A DNA stretch of 43,767 nt from Pseudomonas tremae (GCF_001401155.1 NZ_LJRO01000049.1:1-43767); one strand, 5' to 3'. Counted from the stretch's first letter, positions 32,533 to 43,676 are shown. Made by a program: numbers and translations. Notes: generated from the letters alone by a model not told the origin.

Positions 32533-33516
32533 ATGACTCTATTCCCCACGCTCATCGATCTGCCCCGCCAGTTGCGACACTCAGAAGTGCGCGACCTTGC
32601 CTGGGTGATCCTTGCGCCGCCCATGCTCGAAGCCACACCTTGGCCGCAGCGTCATCCACTGGCAGGCAGCGACTGGGTACAGGCCCCAGAGCAACTGGCG
32701 GCCTTTCTCTGGCAACTCGATCGGGACAGTGGCCCGCTGGAGAACTGGCTGGCACAGGCGACCACGCGGCGCTTGGGGCGCTATTACGAGCGGCTTTGGC
32801 AATTTGCGGTACAGCACGCGCCGGGGGTGGAGATCATTGCCGCCAACCTGCCGATCAGGCTGGGCAGCCAGACGCTGGGCGAACTGGACATGCTGTTACG
32901 TGATCACGACGGTGTGCATCACGTCGAGCTGGCAATCAAGCTTTACCTCGGGCCACAGGATGGAGACGGATGCCCGCCGGAGCACTGGCTGGGGCCTGGC
33001 TGCAATGACCGGCTGGATCGCAAGCTTGCCCACCTGAGCCTGCATCAGTTGCCCATGTCTGCGCGCCCGGAAAGCCGCGCGACGCTGGCCGCGCTGGGTG
33101 TCGAAGCGTTCAATGCGGAGTTGTGGCTGGGCGGCTATCTGCTGTATCCGTGGCCGGGACCGTGTGAATCCCCGGAAGGTGCTCACCCCCAGCACCTCAA
33201 GGGACACTGGCTGCATCAGCGAGACTGGAGAGCATTTCATGTGCAAAGCCGGCCAGGCCGCTGGCAGCCTTTGCCTCGTCACGCCTGGCTGGCGCCAGCG
33301 CTATATACCGAGGCCTGGACTGGACAACAACTTGAAGACTGGCTGACTGAGCTCGACCCGATGGCCCCGGCGCAATTGCTGGTCCGACTGAGCCAGGATG
33401 CGGCGGGCCATTGGCAGGAAGCCGAGCGGCTGTTTCTGGTGTCGGACATGTGGCCCAACCTGGCCGACACCAGTCATGCACTCAACCCAGTCGCAGTGCC
33501 AGCGCCGCCAGCGTGA
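32533..33516 (+). CDS. DUF1853 family protein (PD-(D/E)xK-like)
   Basis: 327 residues matching DUF1853 by length and by [18 protein letters not shown] at the start. A central block, GELDMLLRD followed about nine residues later by [12 protein letters not shown], has the Glu-x-Asp ... Glu-x-x-x-Lys layout of the PD-(D/E)xK nuclease core, so a nuclease-like fold is plausible, activity unproven. The C-terminal half is Trp-rich ([15 protein letters not shown]). No operon partner is on this strand; the last 35 bp overlap the 3' end of the convergent ArsB-like gene. Confidence 0.85.
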   Translation: MTLFPTLIDLPRQLRHSEVRDLAWVILAPPMLEATPWPQRHPLAGSDWVQAPEQLAAFLWQLDRDSGPLENWLAQATTRRLGRYYERLWQFAVQHAPGVEIIAANLPIRLGSQTLGELDMLLRDHDGVHHVELAIKLYLGPQDGDGCPPEHWLGPGCNDRLDRKLAHLSLHQLPMSARPESRATLAALGVEAFNAELWLGGYLLYPWPGPCESPEGAHPQHLKGHWLHQRDWRAFHVQSRPGRWQPLPRHAWLAPALYTEAWTGQQLEDWLTELDPMAPAQLLVRLSQDAAGHWQEAERLFLVSDMWPNLADTSHALNPVAVPAPPA

Positions 33517-34762
33517 TGAGCAGCACGGGCACCGTCAGCACTATGCCGACCTTGAAGTAATAGCCCCAGCTGATGGTAATACCCTTGCGCTCCAGGACGT
33601 GCAGCCAGAGCAGCGTCGCCAGGCTGCCAATCGGCGTGATCTTCGGCCCCAGATCGCTGCCGATCACGTTGGCGTAGATCATCGCTTCCTGGATCGCGCC
33701 GCTGGCATGGCTAGCGTCGATGGACAGCAACCCGATCAGCACCGTCGGCATGTTGTTCATGATCGACGACAGAAACGCCGTCATCACCCCAGTGCCCATT
33801 GCCGCGCCCCAGATACCGTAGCCCGCGAACCAGTCCAGCAGACGGGCCAGATAATCTGTCAGACCGGCATTGCGCAGCCCGTAGACCACCAGGTACATGC
33901 CCAGCGAAAACACCACGATGTGCCACGGCGCTTCCTTCATCACTTTGCGTGTTTTGATGGTGTGGCCTTTGGCAGCGATGGCCAGCAACAGCAAGGCACA
34001 CACCGACGAGATCGCGCTGATCGGAATGCCCAGCGGTTCAAGCGCAAAGCAGCCCACCAGCAAAATCACCAGCACGGCCCAGCCAGCCATGAACGTGGCC
34101 CGGTCGTGGATGACAGTCTCGGGCTTGTCCAGCTGCTCTGGCTCGAACTCGCGAGGAATATCGCGGCGGAAATACCACATCAGCACTGCGAGGGTGGCGG
34201 CGACGCTGGCCAGGTTGACCGGGACCATCACTGCGGCGTAACGATTGAAGCCGATCTTGAAATAGTCAGCCGAAACGATATTGACCAGGTTCGACACTAC
34301 CAGCGGCAAGCTCGCCGTATCGGCAATGAAGCCGGCAGCCATTACAAATGCCAGGGTCGATGCCGCCGAAAAGCGCAGCGCCAGCATCATCGCGATGACG
34401 ATGGGCGTCAGGATCAACACCGCGCCGTCGTTGGCGAACAACGCCGACACCAATGCACCAAAAAGCACGAACAGGGCGAACAGGCGTCGCCCGTTCCCCT
34501 TGCCCCAGCGCGCCACATGCAGCGCTGCCCATGCAAAGAAGCCCGCTTCGTCCAGCAACAGCGTGATGATGATCAGTGAAATGAACGTCGCGGTGGCGTT
34601 CCAGATGATGCCCCACACCACGGCGATATCACTGACCTGAACAACCCCGGTCAGCAACGCCAGAACGGCCCCCAGCACCGCACTCCAACCTACACCTAGC
34701 CCTTTGGGCTGCCAGATAACCAGTGTGATGGTGAACAGAAAGATCAGCGTTGCGATCAGCAT
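33482..34762 (-). CDS. ArsB-like arsenite/ion transporter (IT superfamily)
   Basis: 426 residues from ATG 34762, with 11-12 helices typical of Ars[38 protein letters not shown], and [20 protein letters not shown] in the second half, where an NNMPTVL motif matches the family's conserved NNxP. ArsB expels arsenite or antimonite; with no arsR, arsC or arsH beside it, a different anion remains possible. The start codon shares one base with the stop of the Fsr-like gene (TAATG), so the two are translationally coupled. Its 3' end overlaps the DUF1853 gene by 35 bp. Confidence 0.85.
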   Translation of the reverse strand: MLIATLIFLFTITLVIWQPKGLGVGWSAVLGAVLALLTGVVQVSDIAVVWGIIWNATATFISLIIITLLLDEAGFFAWAALHVARWGKGNGRRLFALFVLFGALVSALFANDGAVLILTPIVIAMMLALRFSAASTLAFVMAAGFIADTASLPLVVSNLVNIVSADYFKIGFNRYAAVMVPVNLASVAATLAVLMWYFRRDIPREFEPEQLDKPETVIHDRATFMAGWAVLVILLVGCFALEPLGIPISAISSVCALLLLAIAAKGHTIKTRKVMKEAPWHIVVFSLGMYLVVYGLRNAGLTDYLARLLDWFAGYGIWGAAMGTGVMTAFLSSIMNNMPTVLIGLLSIDASHASGAIQEAMIYANVIGSDLGPKITPIGSLATLLWLHVLERKGITISWGYYFKVGIVLTVPVLLITLAALALRLG

Positions 34763-35979
34763 TATTTGGTCCGTGGCAGAAGAATGGCGAGGATGCCGAG
34801 CAGCGGCAGGTAAGAACACAGCGTGTAGACGAACAGAATGCCCTGGCTGTCAGCCAGATAACCGAGCAAGGCGGCGCCGATGCCGCCAAAGCCAAACATC
34901 AGGCCGAAAAAGATCCCGGCGATCATGCCGACATTGCCGGGCACCAGTTCCTGGGCGTAGACCACGATGGCGGAGAACGCCGAGGCCAGCACGACGCCGA
35001 TGATCACGCTGAGCACGCTGGTCCAGAACAGGTCTGCGTAAGGCAGTGCCAGGGTGAACGGCGCAGCGCCGAGGATCGAAAACCAGATGACCGCCTTACG
35101 CCCGATTCGGTCACCGATCGGACCGCCAAAAAAGGTCCCCGCCGCTACTGCTCCCAGAAACAGGAACAGGTGAAGCTGGGAACTTGCGACGGACAGGTCG
35201 AACTTCTCGATCAGGTAGAACGTGAAGTAGCTGGTCAGGCTGGTCATGTAGAAAAACTTGGAAAACACCAGAAATGCCAGCACGGCCAGCGAGGCAATCA
35301 CCCGGTTTCTCGACAGACCGTGGGTAGCTGTCTGACCGGCCTTGAGCTTGAACAGATCAAGGTGGGCGCGATACCAGCGGCTGATGGCATACAGCAAGCC
35401 GAGCGAGGACAGGGCAAACAGCCCGATCCAGGCCACATTGCCTTGCCCGAACGGGATGATGATCGCCGCCGCCAGCAATGGACCGAACGCAGTGCCTGTG
35501 TTGCCCCCAACCTGAAAGGTCGACTGCGCAAGGCCGAAGCGCCCACCGGAGGCCAGCCGCGCAATACGCGAGGCTTCCGGGTGAAAGGTCGAAGAGCCGA
35601 TGCCTATCAACGCCGCCGCCAGCAGAATCAAGGGAAAGCTGCCCACCAGCGACATCATGACAATGCCGATCAGGGTGCAGATCGAGCCGACCGGCAATAC
35701 CAGCGGGTTGGGATGGCGGTCTGTGTAATAACCGACCCAAGGCTGCAGCAGCGATGCGGTGATCTGAAATGTGAGCGTAATCAGGCCGATCTGGGTAAAG
35801 CTCAGGTCGTAGCTTTCCTTCAGCATCGGGTAGATGGAAGGAAGGATGGCCTGGATCAGGTCGTTGATCAGGTGCGCCAGTGCAACGGCGCCGATAATGC
35901 GCATTACCAGCGGACTGGACTGAGAAGTTGTCGAGGCCTTCGCCGTCGTCGGCTGAGCACTGGTGGCCATGAGTTTCAT
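34762..35979 (-). CDS. MFS transporter, fosmidomycin-resistance (Fsr) type
   Basis: 405 residues, 12 helices. Motifs [20 protein letters not shown] at the N-terminus, [20 protein letters not shown] and [16 protein letters not shown] in helices 4-5 are those of the Fsr family, which exports fosmidomycin and related compounds in E. coli. It precedes the ArsB-like gene with a one-base overlap. ATG 35979 is used; an in-frame ATG nine bases later is an alternative. The natural substrate here is unknown. Confidence 0.87.
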   Translation of the reverse strand: MKLMATSAQPTTAKASTTSQSSPLVMRIIGAVALAHLINDLIQAILPSIYPMLKESYDLSFTQIGLITLTFQITASLLQPWVGYYTDRHPNPLVLPVGSICTLIGIVMMSLVGSFPLILLAAALIGIGSSTFHPEASRIARLASGGRFGLAQSTFQVGGNTGTAFGPLLAAAIIIPFGQGNVAWIGLFALSSLGLLYAISRWYRAHLDLFKLKAGQTATHGLSRNRVIASLAVLAFLVFSKFFYMTSLTSYFTFYLIEKFDLSVASSQLHLFLFLGAVAAGTFFGGPIGDRIGRKAVIWFSILGAAPFTLALPYADLFWTSVLSVIIGVVLASAFSAIVVYAQELVPGNVGMIAGIFFGLMFGFGGIGAALLGYLADSQGILFVYTLCSYLPLLGILAILLPRTK

Positions 35980-36249
35980 CCGTAAAAAGGTTTTCGAGTC
36001 TCCCCGGACGGATGATTACAAAATGTGTCACGCGTACCCGGGCGCGCCAATGTGCCATTTTTCGGGGCGACTGTGCCACGTTTTGTTGCGTTTTTGCAGA
36101 GGGGCCGAGAAGTGCTTCAGGAAGCCTCTTGTCTGCAACGCAGGAATGCAGATGACTCTCGCGCCGCTTCGCTGGCCATATGGTTCTGCACACCGCGCGG
36201 TGCAGATGTGTAACGCGGGGCGGCACAGGATGCATGCCAGCCGCGACCC

Positions 36250-37587
36250 TCAAGCAATCGAACCCAGCGCCGCTCCCTTGCCTGCAACCGGCACGTCGTG
36301 CAGCGAAATCTTCGAGGTCTCCGGCAGTGCCAGACCGCCCGCCAGTGCCAGCACTGCCACGGCCATCAGGTAAAACGCCGGCGGCAGGTTGCTGCCGGTG
36401 ATGCTGATCAGCCAGGTTGCCATCAGGGGCGCGGTGCCACCGAACAGGGTGTAGGCCATGTTGTAGGTGATAGCAGAAGCGGTATAGCGGGTACGGGTCG
36501 GGAAGGTTTCCGACAGCAACGCCGCCGTCACCACGCCGCACAGTACGGCGCCCACGGCCAGCAGCATGACGCCGATGATAGAAGCCAGGAAGGAGCCGGA
36601 GCTGGCCATCAGGAATGACGGATAGACCACCACCATCAACAGAATGCAGGCAGTCGCCATCGTGGCACGACGCCCCACCCGATCCGAATACGCGCCGGCC
36701 ACTGGACACAGCACAGCCGCGAAAGCCAGCGCGATCAGCGATACCAGCAACGCCATTGCCCTGCTCAAACCTCCAGCCACTTGCAGATAAGTCGCAAAAT
36801 AGGTGGTGAACATGTAGAACGACAGCGCCGTGAGCGACACGAACGCCCCCAGACAGCATATGGCCCCCGCATGATGACGAAGGGTTTCGCTAAGCGGCGA
36901 GTGAGCCACCGCGTGCTCTTGAGTCACCGCCTGAAAAGCCGGGGTTTCGTCGAGCTTCCAGCGCAGGTAAAGCCCCACGAGCCCCAAAGGCGCAGCAATC
37001 AGAAACGGCAAACGCCAGCCCCAACTGCCCATGGCCTCAGCCGACAACGAAAACTCCAGTGCATAGGCCACAACGGCAGCAGCAGCGAAGGCGGAAAAGG
37101 TCGAGACCGGGACGAAGCTGCCATACCAGGCTCGCTGTGTGCGCGGCGCATGTTCCATGAGGTAGGCGCAGGCACCGGCGTATTCCCCTCCGGCTGAAAA
37201 GCCCTGCGCACAACGAATGAGGGTCAGCAGCACCGGCGCCATCACCCCTATTGCCGCATACGTCGGCAACAGGCCGATCAGTGTCGTCGCGCCAGCCATC
37301 AGCAGGATGGTCATGGCGAGGGTCTTCTTGCGCCCTATCCGGTCACCCAACATGCCAAAGAAAATCCCGCCCAGTGGACGAAACGCGAAGGCAACGGCAA
37401 ACACGGCGAAGGTTTTCAGCAGTGCGACGCTGCTGTCGCCACTGGGGAAGAATTGCAGGGCGATGGTGGTGGCCAGAAAGCCGTAGACGGCGAAATCGAA
37501 CCACTCGACAAAATTACCAATGGCTGCGGCAACAATGACTTTCTTCAGCGTGGCAGGATCGACGTGCTCTGGAATGGTAGTTGTCAT
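36250..37587 (-). CDS. MFS metabolite:H+ symporter (MHS family, ShiA/KgtP/ProP-like)
   Basis: ATG 37587 follows a GAGG box and gives 445 residues; the longer frame to 37668 is unsupported. The MHS signature is clear: AAAIGNFVEWFDFAVYGFLA in helix 1, RPLGGIFFGMLGDRIGRKKT in loop 2-3, and GGEYAGACAYLMEHAP in helix 5. Such proteins take up organic acids or osmolytes such as alpha-ketoglutarate, shikimate, citrate or betaine with protons. No catabolic gene is adjacent, so the substrate is open. It is transcribed on its own, with 270 bp of non-coding sequence after it. Confidence 0.85.
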   Translation of the reverse strand: MTTTIPEHVDPATLKKVIVAAAIGNFVEWFDFAVYGFLATTIALQFFPSGDSSVALLKTFAVFAVAFAFRPLGGIFFGMLGDRIGRKKTLAMTILLMAGATTLIGLLPTYAAIGVMAPVLLTLIRCAQGFSAGGEYAGACAYLMEHAPRTQRAWYGSFVPVSTFSAFAAAAVVAYALEFSLSAEAMGSWGWRLPFLIAAPLGLVGLYLRWKLDETPAFQAVTQEHAVAHSPLSETLRHHAGAICCLGAFVSLTALSFYMFTTYFATYLQVAGGLSRAMALLVSLIALAFAAVLCPVAGAYSDRVGRRATMATACILLMVVVYPSFLMASSGSFLASIIGVMLLAVGAVLCGVVTAALLSETFPTRTRYTASAITYNMAYTLFGGTAPLMATWLISITGSNLPPAFYLMAVAVLALAGGLALPETSKISLHDVPVAGKGAALGSIA

Positions 37588-37734
37588 GCTGACCTCGGCG
37601 TCTTGATCTGGAAGGGGTCGATTATCGAGACAGTGCCCCGTACGCCTTACTCCAGATGTGTCATCCACGTAGTCAGGGCCGACCTCTTGCCACCTATTCG
37701 GGCATGATCCATGCCAAAGGCTCTGGAACGACGC

Positions 37735-38679
37735 CTACAGCCGCATCGCCCGCCGCCCCTGCAGGCCTCCGGTATGAATGAAGATCAGACGCGCGCCTGG
37801 CTCGAAACGACCGGCCAGCACCTCGTTACGCAACGCCAGCAACGCCTTGCCGGTGTACAGCGGCTCGAGAGGCACGCCGCTCTGCGCTTCACTGCTGGCG
37901 ATGAAGTCGAGCAACACCGCATCGGTTTTGGCGAACCCGCCCCGGCTGGCATCCAGCAGAACGCAGCCTGGTGGCGGGTCCGAAAAGGCTTTTGCCTGCG
38001 GCCCTGCCGCTTCGTTCAGCACAGACACAATATTTTCAGCGACTCCGTGATCGTCAGGTACCGCCATCGCACCATAAACCGGGTGAGCGCCCGCCTCGGC
38101 CAGCAGCAGGCCGGCCACGGTCGTGCCAGTCCCGGCAGCAAGCCACCAGCTGTGGTAATCGGCCCAGCCCAGTTGCCCAAGCTGGCTTTTGACCATTTTC
38201 TGCAGCGCTGCACAGCCCAGAGCCCCGGCAAGCCCGCTGCCGCCTTCGGGAATCGGGTAGAACTCGGGATAGCGTTCCTGCCACGGCTGCCAGAAATCTG
38301 CAGCATGCCGCTGTCGATAGCCGGCGTAACCCAGCCAGTGCAACTGCATGCCGAAGGCTTGCAGGTCCTGCACCGTCGGCGTCTGCCCGGCATGGCCACG
38401 CAACAGGCCAACCGTTGGAAAACCGAAGCGCTTGCCCGCTGCAGCCAAGGCATGCAGATGATTGGAGTGCGCTCCGCCGAGGCTGATCACGCCTTGCACG
38501 CCGACCTTGGCGGCTTGCGTCAGGTGCTTGCTGAGCTTGAACCATTTGTTGCCGCTGATCAGCGGGTCGATCCGGTCCAGGCGCAGTATCGCCACCTCGA
38601 CCCCGGCGTCTTGCAGCCAAGGCAGGTCAAGGCGTTGCAGCGGAGCAGTGGGTTGCCAGCCGAGAGCGTCAAAAATCAT
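37735..38679 (-). CDS. D-cysteine desulfhydrase / ACC-deaminase family PLP enzyme
   Basis: 314 residues, fold type II PLP-dependent. The Schiff-base lysine is in SGNKWFKLSKH and is followed by GGAHSNHLHALAAAG and the phosphate loop AGTGTTVAGLL; the C-terminus ends HTGGLQGRRAM. These are shared by 1-aminocyclopropane-1-carboxylate deaminase and D-cysteine desulfhydrase; residues that separate the two cannot be judged with certainty here, but most Pseudomonas homologues of this short form are D-cysteine desulfhydrases. It is 25 nt upstream... in transcription it follows fadH and may be cotranscribed with it. Confidence 0.82.
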   Translation of the reverse strand: MIFDALGWQPTAPLQRLDLPWLQDAGVEVAILRLDRIDPLISGNKWFKLSKHLTQAAKVGVQGVISLGGAHSNHLHALAAAGKRFGFPTVGLLRGHAGQTPTVQDLQAFGMQLHWLGYAGYRQRHAADFWQPWQERYPEFYPIPEGGSGLAGALGCAALQKMVKSQLGQLGWADYHSWWLAAGTGTTVAGLLLAEAGAHPVYGAMAVPDDHGVAENIVSVLNEAAGPQAKAFSDPPPGCVLLDASRGGFAKTDAVLLDFIASSEAQSGVPLEPLYTGKALLALRNEVLAGRFEPGARLIFIHTGGLQGRRAMRL

Positions 38680-38704
38680 CCGCGTAGTTTACAGACAAGC
38701 TTTG

Positions 38705-40765
<2,061 letters not shown>

Positions 40766-40950
40766 TCACGGAAAAACAGAAACCTCTGCGGGTTCTCTGA
40801 TGTATCAAGCCACAGTAAACAGCCCGTCAAGGCCACTCAATGACCGAAAGTGACAAGTTATTGATCCAAACGCGCAGCGGCACTTGGCAAGCGCTCAACG
40901 TAGTCCTACCCTAGTCGACAATTTCCCGATGGCAGCCATCCGGCCTATTT

Positions 40951-42081
40951 ATGCGCAAACTTTTCGCCATCTGTCTGATCCTCCTGGGCGCAATCAGTCT
41001 GGGCAGCTACCTGATCTGGACCGAACAACGCCCGGCGGGTCACTACCTGTCCGACCTGCGCATTCGACTGGCAGTCAATGAAGGCGACCCGAGCGAACGC
41101 GGAAACCTTCTGGGCATCGAGCCAGAGCTGTTCCCCACGGACTATCAAAACATCGACCATTTGCATCGCAAGCTGGCCGCCTACCTGCAACAGGCTCGTG
41201 ATTACGGGCTGATCAATGCCAGAACGGTAGTGGTCATGCCGGAACATATTGGCACTTGGCTGTTTGCCAGCGGCGAAAAGGATCAGCTCTATCAGGCCGC
41301 CACGGTAGACGATGCAATGGAATGGCTGGCCTGGAGTAACCCGCTGCAATTCATCACGGCCCTGCTCGGCGCCGAAGGCAATAACCGTCTGGACGACGCG
41401 CACCTGCGCACTAAAGCCAGCGATATGGCCCGCGACTACCAGACACTGTTCGGCGGTCTGGCGAAAGAGTTCGGCGTGACGCTGGTGGCAGGCTCGATTG
41501 TGCTGCCGGACCCAAGCGTCGAAGGTGGTCAGTTGAAGATCGGCCAAGGCGCCCTGTATAACAGCAGCGTGACTTTCGACAGTGACGGCCACCCACTCGG
41601 GCAGCCGCAGCGTCAGCTTTACCCGGAGCGGCACCAGAAACGTTATGTGCGCGCAGCGAGCGAGGCACCGCTGAACGTGATCGATACGCCCGCCGGGCGC
41701 CTGGGTGTTCTGATTGGCAGCGACAGCTGGTATCCGGACAACTACGCCCGCCTCAACCAGAGCGGTGCTGAACTGATCGCCGTGCCGGCCTTCGTGATCG
41801 GCAAGGCCAGTTGGTCGCAACCATGGCGCAAGCCTGCACATTCAGGCATCGAAATGGCCACTGATCATCCGAGTACGGGCGAAGTGTGGCGTCGGCTGAC
41901 ACTGATCAGTCGCCCTCCGCAAAGCTCGGCAAAGGCTGGAATAAGCGTGTTCATGCGCGGGCAGTTCTGGAATCAGGGAGTTGCCGGGCAGAGCTTTGCC
42001 AGCCACGACGGCCAGACCATTGCCGAACCCCAGCCTGACAGCAGCGCAGGCGGCGCTCGCCTGATCAACCTCTGGCTTTGA
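40951..42081 (+). CDS. Nitrilase-fold protein lacking the catalytic cysteine
   Basis: 376 residues starting with a membrane anchor or signal (KLFAICLILLGAISLGSYLIW), then a carbon-nitrogen hydrolase-like domain. The family's glutamate is present (Glu98 in VVVMPEHIG), but at the usual (I/V)C-x-D-x-x-x-P motif the sequence reads LIGSDSWYP, with Gly256 where the nucleophile Cys should be. The catalytic Lys position is also unclear (QRQLYPERHQ). It is therefore probably not a normal amidase or nitrilase; a binding or scaffold role on the periplasmic side is inferred. It overlaps in transcription with the AraC gene two bases downstream and is divergent from fadH. Confidence 0.75.
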   Translation: MRKLFAICLILLGAISLGSYLIWTEQRPAGHYLSDLRIRLAVNEGDPSERGNLLGIEPELFPTDYQNIDHLHRKLAAYLQQARDYGLINARTVVVMPEHIGTWLFASGEKDQLYQAATVDDAMEWLAWSNPLQFITALLGAEGNNRLDDAHLRTKASDMARDYQTLFGGLAKEFGVTLVAGSIVLPDPSVEGGQLKIGQGALYNSSVTFDSDGHPLGQPQRQLYPERHQKRYVRAASEAPLNVIDTPAGRLGVLIGSDSWYPDNYARLNQSGAELIAVPAFVIGKASWSQPWRKPAHSGIEMATDHPSTGEVWRRLTLISRPPQSSAKAGISVFMRGQFWNQGVAGQSFASHDGQTIAEPQPDSSAGGARLINLWL

Positions 42082-42083
42082 CA

Positions 42084-43124
42084 ATGCCGACATCGCCCTT
42101 GCGCCTCGGCGACCTGTCGGTGGGGTTCATCCAGAGCCTCACCGATGCCGTCCACAGCTTCGACAAGGACCCCGCCCCGCTGCTGGAACAGTACGGCCTT
42201 GACCCTGCGCGCCTGAGCCAGGCCGGCGCTCGCCTGTCGATCCCGCGCTACATGCGCCTTGGCCATGCCGCGATCCAGCTCACCGGCCAGCCCGATCTGG
42301 GCTTGCGCATGGGAGAACTCAGCCGCTTCGCTCAGGCAGGCCTGGCGGGAGTGACCGCAGCGCAGGCCCCTACCGTGCGAGAAGCGGCACGCACCCTTAC
42401 CCGTTTCGAACCGCTGTACGGCTCCAACTACCGTGGCCAGTCAAGCCTTCATGAGGATGCCGACGGTGCCTGGATGCGTTTTTATTCGATAAGCCCCTAT
42501 AACGCCTACAACCGTTTCGTGGTGGACTCCATCCTTGGCGGCTGGCTCGCTCAACTCTCGGCGCTGGCGGGCACCGAGCTGCGCGCGCAACGGGTCGAAA
42601 TCGAATTCGACGCGCCTGGGTACGCACACCGATACGTCAGCCTTAGCGATCATCCGGTGATATTCGGCGCGGCCACCAATCAGTTGCGTCTGGATCAGGC
42701 CAGCCTGGCGTTGCGCAACCCGGAGCATTGCCCGAGTACCTGGCGGCACCTGCTGCAGCTATGCGAAAGAGAACTGGAGCAACAGACCCGCACGCGCAGC
42801 CTGCGTGAGCGCATCATTCAGTTGCTCGGGCCATTGTTGAGCGGCGGTAGAGAACCGGATCTGGAAGAAGTGGCGGCAAGACTCAAGCTGCCGACATGGA
42901 CGCTGCGCCGCAAACTGGCCGAGGAAGGCACACGCTTTCGCGCCGTGCTCAATGACACGCGGCGTGACTTGGCAATGACGTACATTCGAGACACTGAACT
43001 GGCGTTCGGGGAGATAGCGTATCTGCTGGGGTTTGCTTCGGCAGAAGCCTTTCAACGCGCCTTTAAGCGCTGGAACGGACAGACTCCGGGAGAGTTCCGC
43101 CGCAGCCAGCGCCAAAGCGCCTGA
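42084..43124 (+). CDS. AraC-family transcriptional regulator (Arabinose_bd-type N-terminal domain)
   Basis: From ATG 42084 the product has 346 residues. The N-terminal 190 residues are the helical/beta ligand domain seen in OruR/ArgR-like and PA3094-like regulators (ARLSIPRYMRLGHAAIQLTG, EPLYGSNYRGQSSLHE). The C-terminal 100 residues have two helix-turn-helix units: DLEEVAARLKLPTWTLRRKL, and the conserved LAFGEIAYLLGFASAEAFQR with FKRWNGQTPGEFR. It starts two bases after the nitrilase-fold gene and probably shares its mRNA; a TTG at 42078 overlapping that stop is an alternative start. Regulation of fadH or of its own operon is a guess from position. Confidence 0.87.
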   Translation: MPTSPLRLGDLSVGFIQSLTDAVHSFDKDPAPLLEQYGLDPARLSQAGARLSIPRYMRLGHAAIQLTGQPDLGLRMGELSRFAQAGLAGVTAAQAPTVREAARTLTRFEPLYGSNYRGQSSLHEDADGAWMRFYSISPYNAYNRFVVDSILGGWLAQLSALAGTELRAQRVEIEFDAPGYAHRYVSLSDHPVIFGAATNQLRLDQASLALRNPEHCPSTWRHLLQLCERELEQQTRTRSLRERIIQLLGPLLSGGREPDLEEVAARLKLPTWTLRRKLAEEGTRFRAVLNDTRRDLAMTYIRDTELAFGEIAYLLGFASAEAFQRAFKRWNGQTPGEFRRSQRQSA

Positions 43125-43130
43125 AGCCCT

Positions 43131-43217
43131 TCATAACTCGGTAGCGTCGTCGGCAGGTTCTACAGGGTCCAGTTCCGATGCACGGTATTCGAGTAGTTCT
43201 TCCTGGTATTCGTCCAT
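43131..43217 (-). CDS. Candidate 28-residue acidic small protein
   Basis: ATG 43217 to TGA 43131, encoding a strongly acidic peptide (MDEYQEELLEYRASELDPVE then PADDATEL) with 11 Asp/Glu out of 28. An AAGAGGGCG box lies about 8 nt upstream of the start. The composition is unlike random translation of GC-rich DNA and the reading frame fills the gap between the convergent araC gene and the ilvA leader. No family recognised; function unknown. It is too short for standard gene finders. Confidence 0.5.
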   Translation of the reverse strand: MDEYQEELLEYRASELDPVEPADDATEL

Positions 43218-43390
43218 TTCTTCGCCCTCTTGGCTGATTGAGTGTGCTTGACCATCAAGCTGAAATAACTGACCGCAAGATCAACATTAAAGTGCCAATG
43301 TGAAATAAAAATGTTGATTCCCGTCAAACAGACGAAAAACACCCAGACAGATTCACCAGCCGTACTGATACGTTTGCTGCAAGCGCGCTA
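43218..43390. other. Non-coding region between the small acidic ORF and the ilvA leader
   Basis: An AT-rich stretch of 173 bp with no supported gene; it should carry the promoter of the minus-strand small ORF and upstream elements of the ilvA promoter. Confidence 0.35.
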
Positions 43391-43420
43391 TTGACTTGCC
43401 GGCCTGTGTCGACCTAACCT
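43391..43420 (+). promoter_or_regulatory. Possible sigma-70 promoter of the ilvA leader
   Basis: TTGACT at 43391-43396 is a good -35. With an 18-bp spacer the -10 would be TAACCT at 43415-43420, which is poor. Initiation would then fall at about 43427-43428, at the leader ATG itself, implying a leaderless leader-peptide mRNA. That agrees with the lack of any Shine-Dalgarno before this ATG, but both points are inference. Confidence 0.35.
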
Positions 43421-43427
43421 CCAGCCC

Positions 43428-43493
43428 ATGAACCGCATAAAGCAAAACGTCTGCCAGATTATTATTACCGTCATTCCAGTCATGGCGGGTTAG
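43428..43493 (+). CDS. ilvA leader peptide (attenuation peptide), 21 aa
   Basis: ATG 43428 to TAG 43491-43493. The peptide is short and enriched in products of the branched-chain pathway: CQIIITVIPVMAG near the end contains three consecutive Ile codons (ATT ATT ATT, 43458-43466), a Thr, another Ile and two Val. This matches leader peptides of ilv attenuators, in which ribosome stalling at Ile (and Val) codons reports charged-tRNA shortage. An in-frame stop lies upstream at 43392. No Shine-Dalgarno is visible. It directly precedes a terminator hairpin and lies 180 nt before the ilvA start. Confidence 0.75.
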   Translation: MNRIKQNVCQIIITVIPVMAG

Positions 43494-43530
43494 CCGACGT
43501 TTGCAAAAAACCCGCCCTGGAGGCGGGTTT
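43484..43530 (+). promoter_or_regulatory. Transcription attenuator: antiterminator and terminator
   Basis: Terminator: AAACCCGCC (43508-43516) and GGCGGGTTT (43522-43530), a perfect 9-bp stem with a CTGGA loop, followed by the T-rich CTTCTGTCT. Competing antiterminator: GGCGGGTT (43484-43491), at the end of the leader and including part of its stop codon, pairs perfectly with AACCCGCC (43509-43516), the 5' arm of the terminator. The two structures exclude each other. A ribosome held at the Ile codons, about 18 nt upstream, would leave 43484-43491 free and favour read-through; one reaching the stop would cover it and favour termination. Confidence 0.8.
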
Positions 43531-43571
43531 CTTCTGTCTCCCGGGCCACATCATTCAGCCAGGAGTCAGAC

Positions 43572-43676
43572 ATGATCGCCACCCTTCGCTCTATCGCCCC
43601 TATCGCATCCTTGAACCTGATGATCGGTTTGCCGCCTTCTGTCGCACTGCGCACGCCTGAAGGATCGACACGATGA
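43572..43676 (+). CDS. Small ORF between the attenuator and ilvA, overlapping the ilvA start
   Basis: ATG 43572 has a good AGGAG box at 43561-43565, six nt upstream. The 34-residue product (starting MIATLRSIAPIASLNLMIGL) has four Ile codons, all ATC, and ends in TGA 43674-43676 that overlaps the ilvA ATG (ATGA). It could couple translation of ilvA to its own translation or serve as a second leader. It has no recognised homology and may be only a regulatory ORF. Confidence 0.5.
   Translation: MIATLRSIAPIASLNLMIGLPPSVALRTPEGSTR

Noticed and set aside
33398..34579. 393-codon plus-strand frame opposite the ArsB-like gene
   Set aside because: His/Arg/Gln-rich composition is typical of antisense translation of a membrane-protein gene; no motif.
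35357..36859. 500-codon minus-strand frame across the Fsr-MHS gap
   Set aside because: It spans two real genes in a shifted frame and has no domain pattern.
43160..43342. 60-codon minus-strand frame upstream of ilvA
   Set aside because: It overlaps the better-supported 28-residue ORF in another frame, without a ribosome site.
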